The position numbers and the translations under genes were made by a program. From JBBDSV01 sp040904785 (GTDB lineage: Bacteria; Actinomycetota; Nitriliruptoria; Nitriliruptorales; Nitriliruptoraceae), in NCBI GenBank assembly GCA_040904785.1, contig JBBDSV010000089.1, positions 1-17,707 of the forward strand: DNA of 17,707 bases, read 5' to 3'. Of the stretch, positions 6,608-14,109 are shown one piece after another; the first letter of the stretch is position 1; each line of letters starts with the position of its first letter. A model generated the notes under the pieces. The model worked only from the letters and a program-made list of their open reading frames with translations, made no database searches and had not been told where the DNA came from.

Positions 6608-7405
6608 TCAGGCGTGCGTCGCCGTCAGCGAACGGCCACCGCCGGCCATCTCGTGCACCGAGCGGCGCCACGGATTGGCCGCCACATGCGGATGCAGCAC
6701 GGCGATGCCGAGGCAGTACTTGCTGAGCCGACCCTCCCGGGCGCCCGCGTCCCGCAACGCCCGGCCGCTGACGGCATACCAGCGCGGCGACTTCGTTTCG
6801 ACGATCGCGCGTGCAGGGTCGAACGTGAAGGCTGATGCCGGGCCGCGCACCGCCAGGTGGCGGTCGATCGTGACCCGTTCGCCGAGTGTCTCCGCGACCA
6901 GCGTCGACCGCGTGAACGTCGTCTCCACCGTCCAATCGAGCGTGGAGAGACCGAAGTCGTACGCGGCCGCGCCGTAGTGGCGTTCGAGCGAGGTGTGGAC
7001 GAACTGCCGTCCCGCGTCGTCCAACGCGAAGGCCGAGGACCCGGTGTGGGCCCGTCGATACTTGACCGTCTGGCCGCGTGCCGACTTGCACTTGACCTCG
7101 AGGGTGACCGTGTCCGGGTTGCCGTAGTGGCGGGTTCGGATTTTGAACCGCCGCCGTCGCCCCTGCCGGTGCATCCGGAACGTCGCCAGATCGGGCGTGT
7201 CGAAATAGACGGTGACATAGTCGAACGCACGCGCAGTGCCGATCTGCAGCGCGCCGAACCGCGGATGCAGGGCGGCGATCGCGATGTCGACTCCGGCGAC
7301 GTCGACGAGATACTTGCGGTCGTAGCGTGCCTGCGCTCCGGCGGCCGTGACAGCGTCGAGTCCGACCGCGGCCAGCGACGCGAGCGCGTCCGGCCCGGCG
7401 GTCAC
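6608..7405 (-). CDS. VTC-domain protein (polyphosphate polymerase-like)
   Basis: 265 aa from GTG 7405, whose GTGA overlaps the stop of the upstream DUF4956 gene, so the two are probably translationally coupled. The protein is a single VTC (CYTH-superfamily tunnel) domain: RYDRKYLV (27-34), VTVYFDTPDLATFRMHRQGR (64-83), FKIRTRHYG (87-95), LEVKCK (102-107), VTIDRH (178-183), IVETKSP (201-207) and RLSKYCLGI (226-234). The charged residues of these blocks (Arg27, Arg30, Lys31, Glu103, Lys105, Arg182, Glu203, Lys205, Lys229) match the pattern that lines the nucleotide/polyphosphate tunnel in yeast Vtc4. Yeast Vtc4 makes polyphosphate from ATP; activity of stand-alone bacterial VTC proteins is less certain. 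It ends 47 bases from the stop of the convergent CotH gene. Confidence 0.87.
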   Translation of the reverse strand: MTAGPDALASLAAVGLDAVTAAGAQARYDRKYLVDVAGVDIAIAALHPRFGALQIGTARAFDYVTVYFDTPDLATFRMHRQGRRRRFKIRTRHYGNPDTVTLEVKCKSARGQTVKYRRAHTGSSAFALDDAGRQFVHTSLERHYGAAAYDFGLSTLDWTVETTFTRSTLVAETLGERVTIDRHLAVRGPASAFTFDPARAIVETKSPRWYAVSGRALRDAGAREGRLSKYCLGIAVLHPHVAANPWRRSVHEMAGGGRSLTATHA

Positions 7406-8001
7406 GACGGTGGGGGCGGCGGCGTTGCGCGTTCGCGGCGCGTGTTGCGGATACGCACGTCGACCCGGGTCGTCTCACGCACGAAGTCGACGTTCTGCAC
7501 GATCATGTGCTTGACGTCGCCACCGAGCCGCCGTTCGAGGTCGTCGCGCAGTTGTGCCGGCGAGTCGTAGAGCTGCTCCAGGGTGACCCGGAACTGCTGG
7601 TGGCGGTCGTAGGGCAGCAGCCGCGGGTGGTCGGCGACATACATCGTGGCGAGCAGCACGGCGACGAACAGCAGCTTGTCGGAGAACGCCAGGCCCGGCA
7701 GCCCGGCGAGCAGCCCGACGACCAGCGACACCATCGTGTAGCCGATCTCGGCCTGGGTGGTCTCATCGGAACGCAGCCGGACGATCGACAACACCGCGAA
7801 CAGTCCGAAGCCGACGCCGACGCTCAACGGTGCCGAGCCGAGCGCCGCCGAGACGCTGAACAGGCAGATGTTGAACGCGACGTAGCCGAGGAACAGGTCG
7901 CGGCGACGGTGCCGCCGGAAGTACAGGCCGTAGGCCAGGATCGTGATCGCGACCAGGTCGAGTGCGAGGTCGCGAAGCAGGAAAGGAATGCCGAATTCCA
8001 T
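7402..8001 (-). CDS. DUF4956 family membrane protein
   Basis: 199 aa from ATG 8001; GGGGAG lies three bases upstream, deciding the start over a longer open frame to 8232. Helices are visible at about 12-28, 37-55, 60-75, 88-105 and 108-124. The signature GLFAVLSIVRLRSDETTQAE followed by IGYTMVSLVVGLLAGL is typical of DUF4956. The soluble C-terminal tail (VTLEQLYDSPAQLRDDLERR and after) ends with a proline run. DUF4956 proteins are commonly encoded next to VTC-domain proteins and are thought to be their membrane partners; function is unproven. It is the first gene of a two-gene operon with the VTC gene. Confidence 0.85.
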   Translation of the reverse strand: MEFGIPFLLRDLALDLVAITILAYGLYFRRHRRRDLFLGYVAFNICLFSVSAALGSAPLSVGVGFGLFAVLSIVRLRSDETTQAEIGYTMVSLVVGLLAGLPGLAFSDKLLFVAVLLATMYVADHPRLLPYDRHQQFRVTLEQLYDSPAQLRDDLERRLGGDVKHMIVQNVDFVRETTRVDVRIRNTRRERATPPPPPS

Positions 8002-8189
8002 GTGCTCCCCGGCGGATGACGGTGCCGCCGACGACCGCCGGCAACCGTCGGACCCTATCGCACGCGCACGCCTCCTCCGATGAGCCGGGGGCGGCGTCGC
8101 GGCCCGACATCGATACCCAGTCGGGGTATCCTTCCGGCCGCGCGTGTCGGGCATTCGGCACGCAACGACGACGACCGAGGATCGCGCAT

Positions 8190-8369
8190 ATGTGTCGCAA
8201 GGTGGCGTGCCGGAGCTGTGGCAAAGCCACATGGGCCGGTTGTGGTGCCCACGTCGATCAGGTCATGGCCGGTGTCCCGGCCGGCCAGCGGTGCGTCTGC
8301 ACCGACGACGACCGCGCGGCGGCCCGGACGTCGTCCGGCGGGTTCTTCGCGCGGCTGTTCGGCGGCTGA
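8190..8369 (+). CDS. Small Cys-rich (zinc-ribbon-like) conserved protein
   Basis: 59 aa from ATG 8190. The sequence starts MCRKVACRSCGKATWAGCG and continues with AHVDQVMAGVPAGQRCVC, a pattern I know from small conserved proteins in actinobacteria and some eukaryotes. Cys7, Cys10, Cys18, His21, Cys35 and Cys37 are candidates for metal binding. The C-terminus (SSGGFFARLFGG) forms a short amphipathic tail. No clear ribosome binding site is visible (GAGGATCGCGCAT precedes the start). It stands alone between the DUF4956 operon and the dioxygenase gene. Function unknown. Confidence 0.75.
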   Translation: MCRKVACRSCGKATWAGCGAHVDQVMAGVPAGQRCVCTDDDRAAARTSSGGFFARLFGG

Positions 8370-8403
8370 TCCCGCGTTCCTGAGCGCGCAGCAACGCGTC
8401 CGG

Positions 8404-9228
8404 TCAGCGCACGAGCAGCGAACGCTTCGACAGACCCATCCAGAAGCCGTCGATGACCTGTTCCGGCGGTGTCTCGGGATTCGACGACGCGCCGAGCGTG
8501 ACGAACAACGGCGCGAAGTGCTCCACGGTCGGGTGGGCGTAGGGCATTCCCGGCGCGCGGTCGCGGAACGTCGTGAGCCCGTCGACGTCGCCACCGGCGG
8601 CCAGCTCAGTCGCCCATGCGTCGAAGTCGACCGACCAGCCCGGCGGTGGCGCCTTCGGTGACATCCAGTGTTCGCGGCTCAGATACCGCAGGCCGTGGGT
8701 GGTGAATCCGGAGCCCACGATCAGCGTGCCCTCGTCTCGCAGCGGTGCCAGGCGCCGTCCCAAATCGAGCAGCGACGCGGGGTCGAGCGTCGGCAGCGAC
8801 ATCTGCAGTACGGGCACGTCCGCGTTCGGGTACAGGACTGATAGCGGCACGTAGGCGCCGTGGTCGAGCCCGCGGTGGGTGCGGGTGACCGACTGCGTGT
8901 CGGCGACCATCTTGGCGACCGCGTCGGCGAGCTCGGGCGCGCCCGGTGCGCGGTAGGTCACCTGGTAGTAGCGGGACGCGAAGCCGGCGAAGTCGTAGAC
9001 CAGCGGCACGGTCTCGGTCGCGCCGAGCATCAACGGCGCGGCCTCCCAGTGCGCGGAGACCATCAGAATCTGCCGTGGCCGAGGAAGATCGGCGGCCAGG
9101 GCCGCGAGTTCGGTCGTCCACGTCTCGTCGTCGACCAGCGGTGGCGCGCCGTGGCTCAAGTAGAGCGCCGGCATGCGCTCATCGGTCGGTGTGGTGGCGG
9201 CGTCGGTGGTCGGTGCGGTGGTGGACAT
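8404..9228 (-). CDS. 4,5-DOPA dioxygenase-type extradiol ring-cleavage dioxygenase (LigB superfamily)
   Basis: 274 aa from ATG 9228, with GAGGA about 10 bases upstream; the frame is open to 9303 but that extension covers a probable promoter. The domain is class III extradiol dioxygenase, subunit B-like (YgiD/DODA): LYLSHGAPPLVDD with His26, LMVSAHWE with His60, YDFAGFASRYYQVTY, HGAYVPLSVLYPNADVPVLQ, LIVGSGFTTHGL and AHPTVEHFAPLFV. These histidines match the metal-binding set of E. coli YgiD. Members open catechol rings such as DOPA; YgiD's natural substrate is unclear and some relatives act as quinone- or stress-related enzymes. A palindrome at 9312-9329 suggests its own regulation. It is 119 bases downstream of pabC. 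Confidence 0.88.
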   Translation of the reverse strand: MSTTAPTTDAATTPTDERMPALYLSHGAPPLVDDETWTTELAALAADLPRPRQILMVSAHWEAAPLMLGATETVPLVYDFAGFASRYYQVTYRAPGAPELADAVAKMVADTQSVTRTHRGLDHGAYVPLSVLYPNADVPVLQMSLPTLDPASLLDLGRRLAPLRDEGTLIVGSGFTTHGLRYLSREHWMSPKAPPPGWSVDFDAWATELAAGGDVDGLTTFRDRAPGMPYAHPTVEHFAPLFVTLGASSNPETPPEQVIDGFWMGLSKRSLLVR

Positions 9229-9311
9229 GCTGGCGTCCTCGTCGTGGCGCGCGTGCGGCACGCGTCGTGCATGCGGTGTGTGGCGACCGCGGGACACCAC
9301 CATACGGCCTT

Positions 9312-9329
9312 CACTTGAAGTGTCAAGTG
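9312..9329 (-). promoter_or_regulatory. Palindromic operator candidate upstream of the dioxygenase gene
   Basis: CACTTGA (9312-9318) and TCAAGTG (9323-9329) are perfect inverted halves with a 4-base spacer; a second overlapping palindrome, CTTCA-CT-TGAAG, occupies 9309-9320. It lies about 84 bases before ATG 9228 and after the pabC stop. Its size and AT-rich halves in GC-rich DNA resemble MarR- or HxlR-type operators. No regulator gene is next to it. Confidence 0.45.
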
Positions 9330-9347
9330 TTCGTTCGGTTGGCCAAT

Positions 9348-10217
9348 TCAGGTGGCCCCGCCGGTCCGCTGCTCGCGCCGCACCTGGTCGGCATAGGCGG
9401 CCTGCAGCTGCGCGGTCCGCCGGCCCGGCGTGCCGGACGCGATTACCGCGCGATCGACCTCGACCAGCGGGACGAGTCCGCGCACCGAGGCGGTCACGAA
9501 CGCCTCGTCAGCGGATTGCAGCTCGTCGACGGCCAGTGAGCGCACGTCGGTGGGCAGGTCGAGCGCGTCGGCGAGTTCGAGCACGACCGATCGGGTCACC
9601 CCGGCGAGCAGCCCGTCGCGCACCGGTGGGGTGACCAGCACGCCGTCGACGACGGCGAAGACGTTGGTGCTCGCCCCCTCGAGCACCGTGCCGTCGCCGG
9701 TGACGAGGATCGCCTCGTCGGCGCCCTGCTCGCGTGCCTGCCGGCGCGCGGTGATCGCCGTCAGGTACGAGGTGGCTTTGACGTGCGGCAGGTCGCGGGC
9801 GGTGGTGACCGTCACCGCCCGCACCGTTGCCGGCGCGGTGCCGATCCGGTGGCTCGTGACGACGACCGTGGGCCCGGCGACGGGGGGTGACCCGAAGGGG
9901 GCGTTGGGATCGAGCTGTCCCGCCGACACCGTCACCCGTACGGCGCTGTCGCGGCCGTCGAAGGCGGCCAGGTTGGCGTCCACGGTCGTGCGGACTGCTG
10001 CGGTGAGCCGGTCGGCGTCGAGGATGAAACCCAGCGTCGCGGCGCCGGCGACTGCCCGGGCGACGTGGGCATCAAGCCGGAACGGATGCGCACCGAACGC
10101 CCGCAGGGTTTCGAACACGCCTTCGCCGCTGCGGAAGCCGACGTCGTAGGCGGACACGTGCGCCTCGTCGGCCGCCACGAGTGTGCCGTCGACCCAGGCG
10201 CGCAAGTGCCCGGTCAT
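9348..10217 (-). CDS. pabC: Aminodeoxychorismate lyase / class IV PLP aminotransferase-like protein
   Basis: 289 aa from ATG 10217, whose ATGA overlaps the stop of pabB. Fold-type IV PLP features: VSAYDVGFRSGEGVFETLRA (21-40), RLDAHVARAVAGAATLGF, the PLP lysine Lys147 in RDLPHVKATSYL, DEAILVTGDGTVLEGASTNV (168-185, with Glu180) and TPPVRDGLLAGVTRSVVLEL. The family includes branched-chain and D-amino-acid aminotransferases. The overlap with pabB makes 4-amino-4-deoxychorismate lyase the best call: it releases pyruvate to yield p-aminobenzoate for folate in the cytoplasm. Without that context, an aminotransferase role could not be excluded. Confidence 0.85.
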   Translation of the reverse strand: MTGHLRAWVDGTLVAADEAHVSAYDVGFRSGEGVFETLRAFGAHPFRLDAHVARAVAGAATLGFILDADRLTAAVRTTVDANLAAFDGRDSAVRVTVSAGQLDPNAPFGSPPVAGPTVVVTSHRIGTAPATVRAVTVTTARDLPHVKATSYLTAITARRQAREQGADEAILVTGDGTVLEGASTNVFAVVDGVLVTPPVRDGLLAGVTRSVVLELADALDLPTDVRSLAVDELQSADEAFVTASVRGLVPLVEVDRAVIASGTPGRRTAQLQAAYADQVRREQRTGGAT

Positions 10218-11608
10218 GGTCGGGCTCCGACGGCGGCGAAGAACGCGGCTGCCTTGTCTTGACACTCGGCGAACTCGGCCTGCGGGTCGGAGTCGGCCAC
10301 GATCCCGCCCCCCGCGCCATAGTCAACCTGGCCGTCCGGTTGCACCGTCGCCGTGCGGATGCCCACCGACAGGCTCGCCTGGCCGGCCGACAGAAACCCG
10401 ATCGCTCCGCAATACCAGCCGCGCGTGACGGGTTCGCGGCGGTCGATGATCTGCATCGCGGCAACCTTCGGTGCGCCGGTGACCGAGCCGCAGGGGAACG
10501 TCGCCCGCAGCATCGCGCCATACCCGGTCTCGGCGCGCAACTTGCCGACCACGCTCGAAACCAGGTGCCAGACGGTGGGATGCGATTCGACGTCGAGCAG
10601 TCGGGGCACGTGGATCGAACCGGGAACGCAGATGCGTCCGAGGTCGTTGCGTTCCATGTCGACGACCATGATGTTCTCGGCCCGGTCCTTCGCCGACGTC
10701 GCCAGGTCGTCGGCGAGTGCGGCGTCAAGGTGGGGATCGCGGTGCCGCGGGCGGGTGCCCTTGATCGGACGGGTGGTGATGGTCCCTCCGTCGACCGACA
10801 GGAACGTCTCCGGCGAGATCGACGCGATCCCGAGTTCGGGAAGGCAGGCACCCATCGGTGCCGGACTGGCCTGCGACAGTGCTGCATACAGCGCCAGCGG
10901 CGAATCGTCCCAGGCTGCGGTCAGCCGCTGGGTGAGGTTGACCTGGAACACCTCGCCGGCAGCGATGTGCTCGAGAATGGTCGCGACCGCGGCCAGATAC
11001 GCCTCGCGCGACAGCGAACTGCGCGCGGTCCCACCGACCGCACGCGGACTCGGCGCGAACGGCGTGGCATGTCGCAGTCGTTCACGGATCGGTGCGATCG
11101 GTTCCTTGCGGGCCCCGGTGGGCAATTCGCGGTGCACCAGTCGGGCCGTCTCCCCGGCCGGGTCGATCGCGACGACGTCCTCGGCGAGCATCAGCCAAAT
11201 GTCGTCGTGTCCACGGTCCCGCCGGGCGCGCGCACCGAGCGTCTCGATGCGCCGCGAGAGCTCGTAGACGAACGCGCCGACGAGCCCTCCGGAGAACGGT
11301 GGCAGGTCGTCGTCGGCACCGGCCGACGGGTGCAACCCCAACCGCTCACACAGGCCGTCGAGCGCAGCGAACGGATCGGTGCCGAGTTCATGGACGCCGT
11401 CGGCGTCGATCAGCACCGCCCGCGTACCGTCGTCGACGAACCGTCGCGACGTGCTCGGCACGACGTAGGTCCAGCCCGCACCCTCGAGCATCGCCAGCAG
11501 CACCGCCGGCGCGAGCGCGTCGGCGACGGCGAGCACGTCGACCGTTCCGTCGGGCCGTCGGGGCACGACGTCGAGCAACGTGACGGCGAGCTGATCGACG
11601 CGGGGCAT
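10214..11608 (-). CDS. pabB: Aminodeoxychorismate synthase component I
   Basis: 464 aa from ATG 11608, about six bases after AGAAGAG; the frame stays open upstream but crosses the divergent gene. An N-terminal TrpE/PabB-like domain (GGLVGAFVYELSRRIE, 108-122) precedes the chorismate-binding domain: GEVFQVNLTQRL (218-229), SISPETFL (263-270), TRPIKGTRPRHRD (279-291), DRAENIMVVDMERNDLGR (308-325), FPCGSVTGAPKVAAMQIID (371-389) and GAGGGIVADSDPQAEF (431-446). PIKGT with Lys283 is the PabB form; anthranilate synthases carry PIAGT. The enzyme uses ammonia, usually from a PabA glutaminase, to make 4-amino-4-deoxychorismate. No pabA is present here; it may be supplied from elsewhere or shared with trpG. 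It is coupled to pabC by a 4-base overlap. Confidence 0.92.
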   Translation of the reverse strand: MPRVDQLAVTLLDVVPRRPDGTVDVLAVADALAPAVLLAMLEGAGWTYVVPSTSRRFVDDGTRAVLIDADGVHELGTDPFAALDGLCERLGLHPSAGADDDLPPFSGGLVGAFVYELSRRIETLGARARRDRGHDDIWLMLAEDVVAIDPAGETARLVHRELPTGARKEPIAPIRERLRHATPFAPSPRAVGGTARSSLSREAYLAAVATILEHIAAGEVFQVNLTQRLTAAWDDSPLALYAALSQASPAPMGACLPELGIASISPETFLSVDGGTITTRPIKGTRPRHRDPHLDAALADDLATSAKDRAENIMVVDMERNDLGRICVPGSIHVPRLLDVESHPTVWHLVSSVVGKLRAETGYGAMLRATFPCGSVTGAPKVAAMQIIDRREPVTRGWYCGAIGFLSAGQASLSVGIRTATVQPDGQVDYGAGGGIVADSDPQAEFAECQDKAAAFFAAVGARP

Positions 11609-11643
11609 CCCACTCTTCTGGCCGGGGCGCGGCTGATTGCCGC

Positions 11644-11649
11644 AGGATA
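11644..11649 (-). promoter_or_regulatory. Possible -10 box for pabB-pabC
   Basis: On the minus strand TATCCT, matching TANNNT, lies about 36 bases before the pabB start. No clear -35 is found. It falls in the 132-base divergent region shared with the Usp-like gene. Confidence 0.25.
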
Positions 11650-11740
11650 GGTGTCTGGGGGTTGCGTCGGTGCCGCGGTGCGGCGAGGCTTGCAGTACGC
11701 GCTGGCCGCTCCCGGCCGGCCGACGCATCGGAGCGCTCGC

Positions 11741-12331
11741 ATGGCCGACCGTTGCCTGGTCGTCGCCAACCAGACCATCGGTGGCACCGACCTCGACGCC
11801 GCTGTCCGCGACCGCGTCGCGCACGGCACGCGGCGCTTCCATGTCATCGTGCCGATGACCGCCGTCGAACACGAGGCCACCGCGTGGACCGGCGGGTTGT
11901 ATCTCGCGGGGGACGAGTTGTCGGCGTTCGCCGCGCTGGCGTTCGAAGGTGACGAGGCCGACCGGCGATTCCGTGAGGAACGCGACGAGGCGCGACGGCG
12001 TGCTGCGGCACGGATGGCGGCCATGATCGACCGCATCGCCGTCGCCGGGGGAGAGGCGACCGGTGAGGTCGGCAGCGCCGACCCGCTGGAAGCCGTCCGC
12101 CAGGTGCTCGAACGACAGCCTCCCTTCGCCCACATCATCGTGTCGACCCTGCCGCGCGGCCTGTCACGATGGCTGCGTCAGGATCTGCCGAGCCGCATCG
12201 CGTCGTTGGCCGACACGCCGATGACGATCATCGAGGCCGAAGCCGACCAGTTCGCGACGTCGGCCGCCTCCAATGGTGAAGCCGACGCCACGGGCGACCA
12301 CGACGGTTCGGCCGACGACGCCACCTCGTGA
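11741..12331 (+). CDS. Universal-stress-protein-like conserved protein
   Basis: 196 aa from ATG 11741; an alternative GTG at 11651 would add 30 residues but lies close to the pabB promoter, and the recognisable fold begins at ADRCLVVANQTIGGTDLDAA. An alpha/beta sheet pattern follows: FHVIVPMTAVEHEA, an Arg/Glu-rich helix (REERDEARRRAAARMAAMID), GGEATGEVGSADPLEAVRQV and AHIIVSTLPRGLSRWLRQDL. Such proteins with a Usp-like fold are common in actinobacteria; ligand and function are unknown. An acidic low-complexity tail (about residues 177-196) ends the protein. Its stop overlaps the GTG of the MFS transporter, so the two are probably co-translated. Confidence 0.75.
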   Translation: MADRCLVVANQTIGGTDLDAAVRDRVAHGTRRFHVIVPMTAVEHEATAWTGGLYLAGDELSAFAALAFEGDEADRRFREERDEARRRAAARMAAMIDRIAVAGGEATGEVGSADPLEAVRQVLERQPPFAHIIVSTLPRGLSRWLRQDLPSRIASLADTPMTIIEAEADQFATSAASNGEADATGDHDGSADDATS

Positions 12332-13575
12332 CGTCGCGCCGCGCCGGGTTCGCCGGCTGGCGGATCGTGGCGATCTCGGCGGTCACGCTCGGCATGACCG
12401 CGCCGGGGCAGACCGTCGGCTTCAGCGCGTTCGTCGACCCGATGATCGCCGGCCTCGACGTCACCCGAACCCAGGTGTCGACGGCCTATCTCGTCGGCAC
12501 GTTGACGGGCGCGCTGGCGATGCCGCGGGTCGGCACGTTCATCGACCGTCGCGGCACCCGGCACGCGATGCTTGCGATCGCTGCCGCGTTCGGGCTCGCG
12601 CTCGCCGCGATGTCCGGGGTCGTCGGGTTCGTCACGCTGATGGTCGGGTTTGTCGGCATCCGCATGTTCGGCCAGGGCGGGCTGACGCTGGTCGCCACCA
12701 CCGCGGTGGCCCCGTGGTTCGAACGCCGCCGAGGGTTCGCACTCGGCGTGACCACCGCGTCGGGGTCGGCGCTGATGGCGCTGTTCCCGTTGCTGTCGAC
12801 GTTCCTGATCCTGCGGCTGGGATGGCGGCCGAGCTGGATCGTGCTCGCGGTGCTCATGTGGGCCGTGGTGCTGCCGCTCGGCCGGTGGGGGATGGTCACC
12901 CGGCCCGAAGACCTCGGGCAACGGGCCGACGGCGCGCATGCGTCGGCAGACGACGACCGTGCGGTGGCGGGCATGGCGGCGTTCACGCGGCGTGAGGCGG
13001 TGCACACGGCGATGTTCTGGGCCATCGCCGGTGCAGTGGCGGCCACCGGGATGATCGCCACCGCCCTGTCGTTCCACCAGATCGACCTGCTCGGCGAGCA
13101 GGGGTTGACGCCGGTGCAGGCGGCGGCGAACTTCCTGCCCCAGACGTTGGCCGCACTGGTGGCAACACTCGGTGCGGGATGGCTGCTCGACCGTGCGCCG
13201 GCGAAGCTCGTGTTGGTCAGCGCCATGGTGGTGCTGGCCGTGGCGATGCTCGTCGTCGGCCACGTCAGCCCCGGCGTCACCGCCATCGGCTACGGGATGC
13301 TGCTCGGCACCGCCGGCTCCAGCGTGCGGGCCATGGAGGTGGCGACGCTGCCGGCACTGTTCGGCGTGCGGCACCTGGGCGCGATCCGCGGGGTGATCAT
13401 CGCGATCAGCATCGCAGCCAGCGCCTTCGGGCCACTGGCGCTGTCGCTGGGACAGCACTTCACCGGCAGCTACACCGGTGTCCTCCGCGGGCTCGTCGCG
13501 TTGCCGGTCGCGGTGGCTGGATTCGCGCTCGTCGCGCCACAGCCGCGGCGAACACTCGGCGGATCGCCCGCCTGA
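12328..13575 (+). CDS. MFS transporter (OFA/monocarboxylate-type)
   Basis: 415 aa from GTG 12328 inside the preceding stop (GTGA). About 12 hydrophobic helices are visible in two groups separated by a hydrophilic loop near 190-220 (RPEDLGQRADGAHASADDDR). MFS features include AMPRVGTFIDRRGTRHAML between helices 2 and 3 (the G-x-x-x-D-R-x-G-x-R loop), VAPWFERRRGFALGVTTASG, HQIDLLGEQGLTPVQAAANF and the mirrored loop GAGWLLDRAPAKLVLV. The W-F-x-x-R-R-G-x-A-x-G motif and overall layout resemble the oxalate/formate antiporter and monocarboxylate group. Substrate unknown. It converges on the zinc-ribbon gene with only seven bases between stops. Confidence 0.88.
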   Translation: MTSRRAGFAGWRIVAISAVTLGMTAPGQTVGFSAFVDPMIAGLDVTRTQVSTAYLVGTLTGALAMPRVGTFIDRRGTRHAMLAIAAAFGLALAAMSGVVGFVTLMVGFVGIRMFGQGGLTLVATTAVAPWFERRRGFALGVTTASGSALMALFPLLSTFLILRLGWRPSWIVLAVLMWAVVLPLGRWGMVTRPEDLGQRADGAHASADDDRAVAGMAAFTRREAVHTAMFWAIAGAVAATGMIATALSFHQIDLLGEQGLTPVQAAANFLPQTLAALVATLGAGWLLDRAPAKLVLVSAMVVLAVAMLVVGHVSPGVTAIGYGMLLGTAGSSVRAMEVATLPALFGVRHLGAIRGVIIAISIAASAFGPLALSLGQHFTGSYTGVLRGLVALPVAVAGFALVAPQPRRTLGGSPA

Positions 13576-13582
13576 TCGGGGC

Positions 13583-13927
13583 CTAGCTCGGATTGCGCCG
13601 CAGGCTGCGCAGGTCGTGCTGGCGGCCTGGGGCCGGCTGCGGACCGGGGATCGGTGCCGACGAGGTGACGTCGTTGCCGCGACAGGACCAGCAGTAGTGG
13701 ACGAGGCGGATGCCCGAGGGTGTGCGCACGCCGGCGCGCCCGGCCTCCTCGAGCGTCGACGTCGGTACGGCCTCGAGATCGTCGCTGCCGCACAACCCGC
13801 ATGTGTGCGTTGTGTCGCGTTCCCACGTGCGGCCGCAACGGCCGCAGGTGAGGTGGATCACCTCGTCGATCGAGGTGCCGGCGAGGTCATCGTCCTCGCC
13901 GCAGGAGGGACAGGCGACGCGAGGCAT
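13583..13927 (-). CDS. Zinc-ribbon protein with four CxxC motifs
   Basis: 114 aa from ATG 13927. A strong ribosome binding site GGAGGTGA directly precedes it, which decides this start over the longer frame to 14041. Four CxxC knuckles are at Cys6/Cys9, Cys28/Cys31, Cys43/Cys46 and Cys79/Cys82, enough for two zinc ribbons. The core (CPSCGEDDDLAG, DEVIHLTCGRCGRTWERD, HTCGLCGSDDLEAVP) is like small uncharacterised actinobacterial proteins. The C-terminal 25 residues are Pro/Arg-rich and may be disordered. A role in nucleic-acid or protein binding is plausible but unsupported. Confidence 0.8.
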   Translation of the reverse strand: MPRVACPSCGEDDDLAGTSIDEVIHLTCGRCGRTWERDTTHTCGLCGSDDLEAVPTSTLEEAGRAGVRTPSGIRLVHYCWSCRGNDVTSSAPIPGPQPAPGRQHDLRSLRRNPS

Positions 13928-14109
13928 CGTCACCTCCGCGAAGTCGGGTTGTCGAACAGGGGTGTTCTCCACGCGTGAGGCGTCACGGCACCGGCGATGA
14001 TGTGCACGACGGTACTCGCGCCGTCGGCTGATCGGCAGCACTCGCGTGGCTATCGTCGCGGCCGGTACACGCTGTTGTGCGTGTCCTCCGCGCGACCAGG
14101 ATCTGCCCC

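Noticed and set aside
3624..7478. Long minus-strand ORFs of 672 and 597 aa antisense to CotH
   Set aside because: Arg/Asp/Gly-rich shadows of high-GC coding DNA without recognisable domains.
10214..11608. Calling this gene trpE (anthranilate synthase)
   Set aside because: It has PIKGT rather than PIAGT and overlaps pabC, both pointing to PabB.
10181..11650. 489-aa plus-strand ORF over pabB
   Set aside because: Antisense shadow; the opposite strand has all PabB motifs.
12178..13458. 426-aa minus-strand ORF over the MFS gene
   Set aside because: His/Arg/Gln-rich low-complexity shadow with no hydrophobic or domain pattern.
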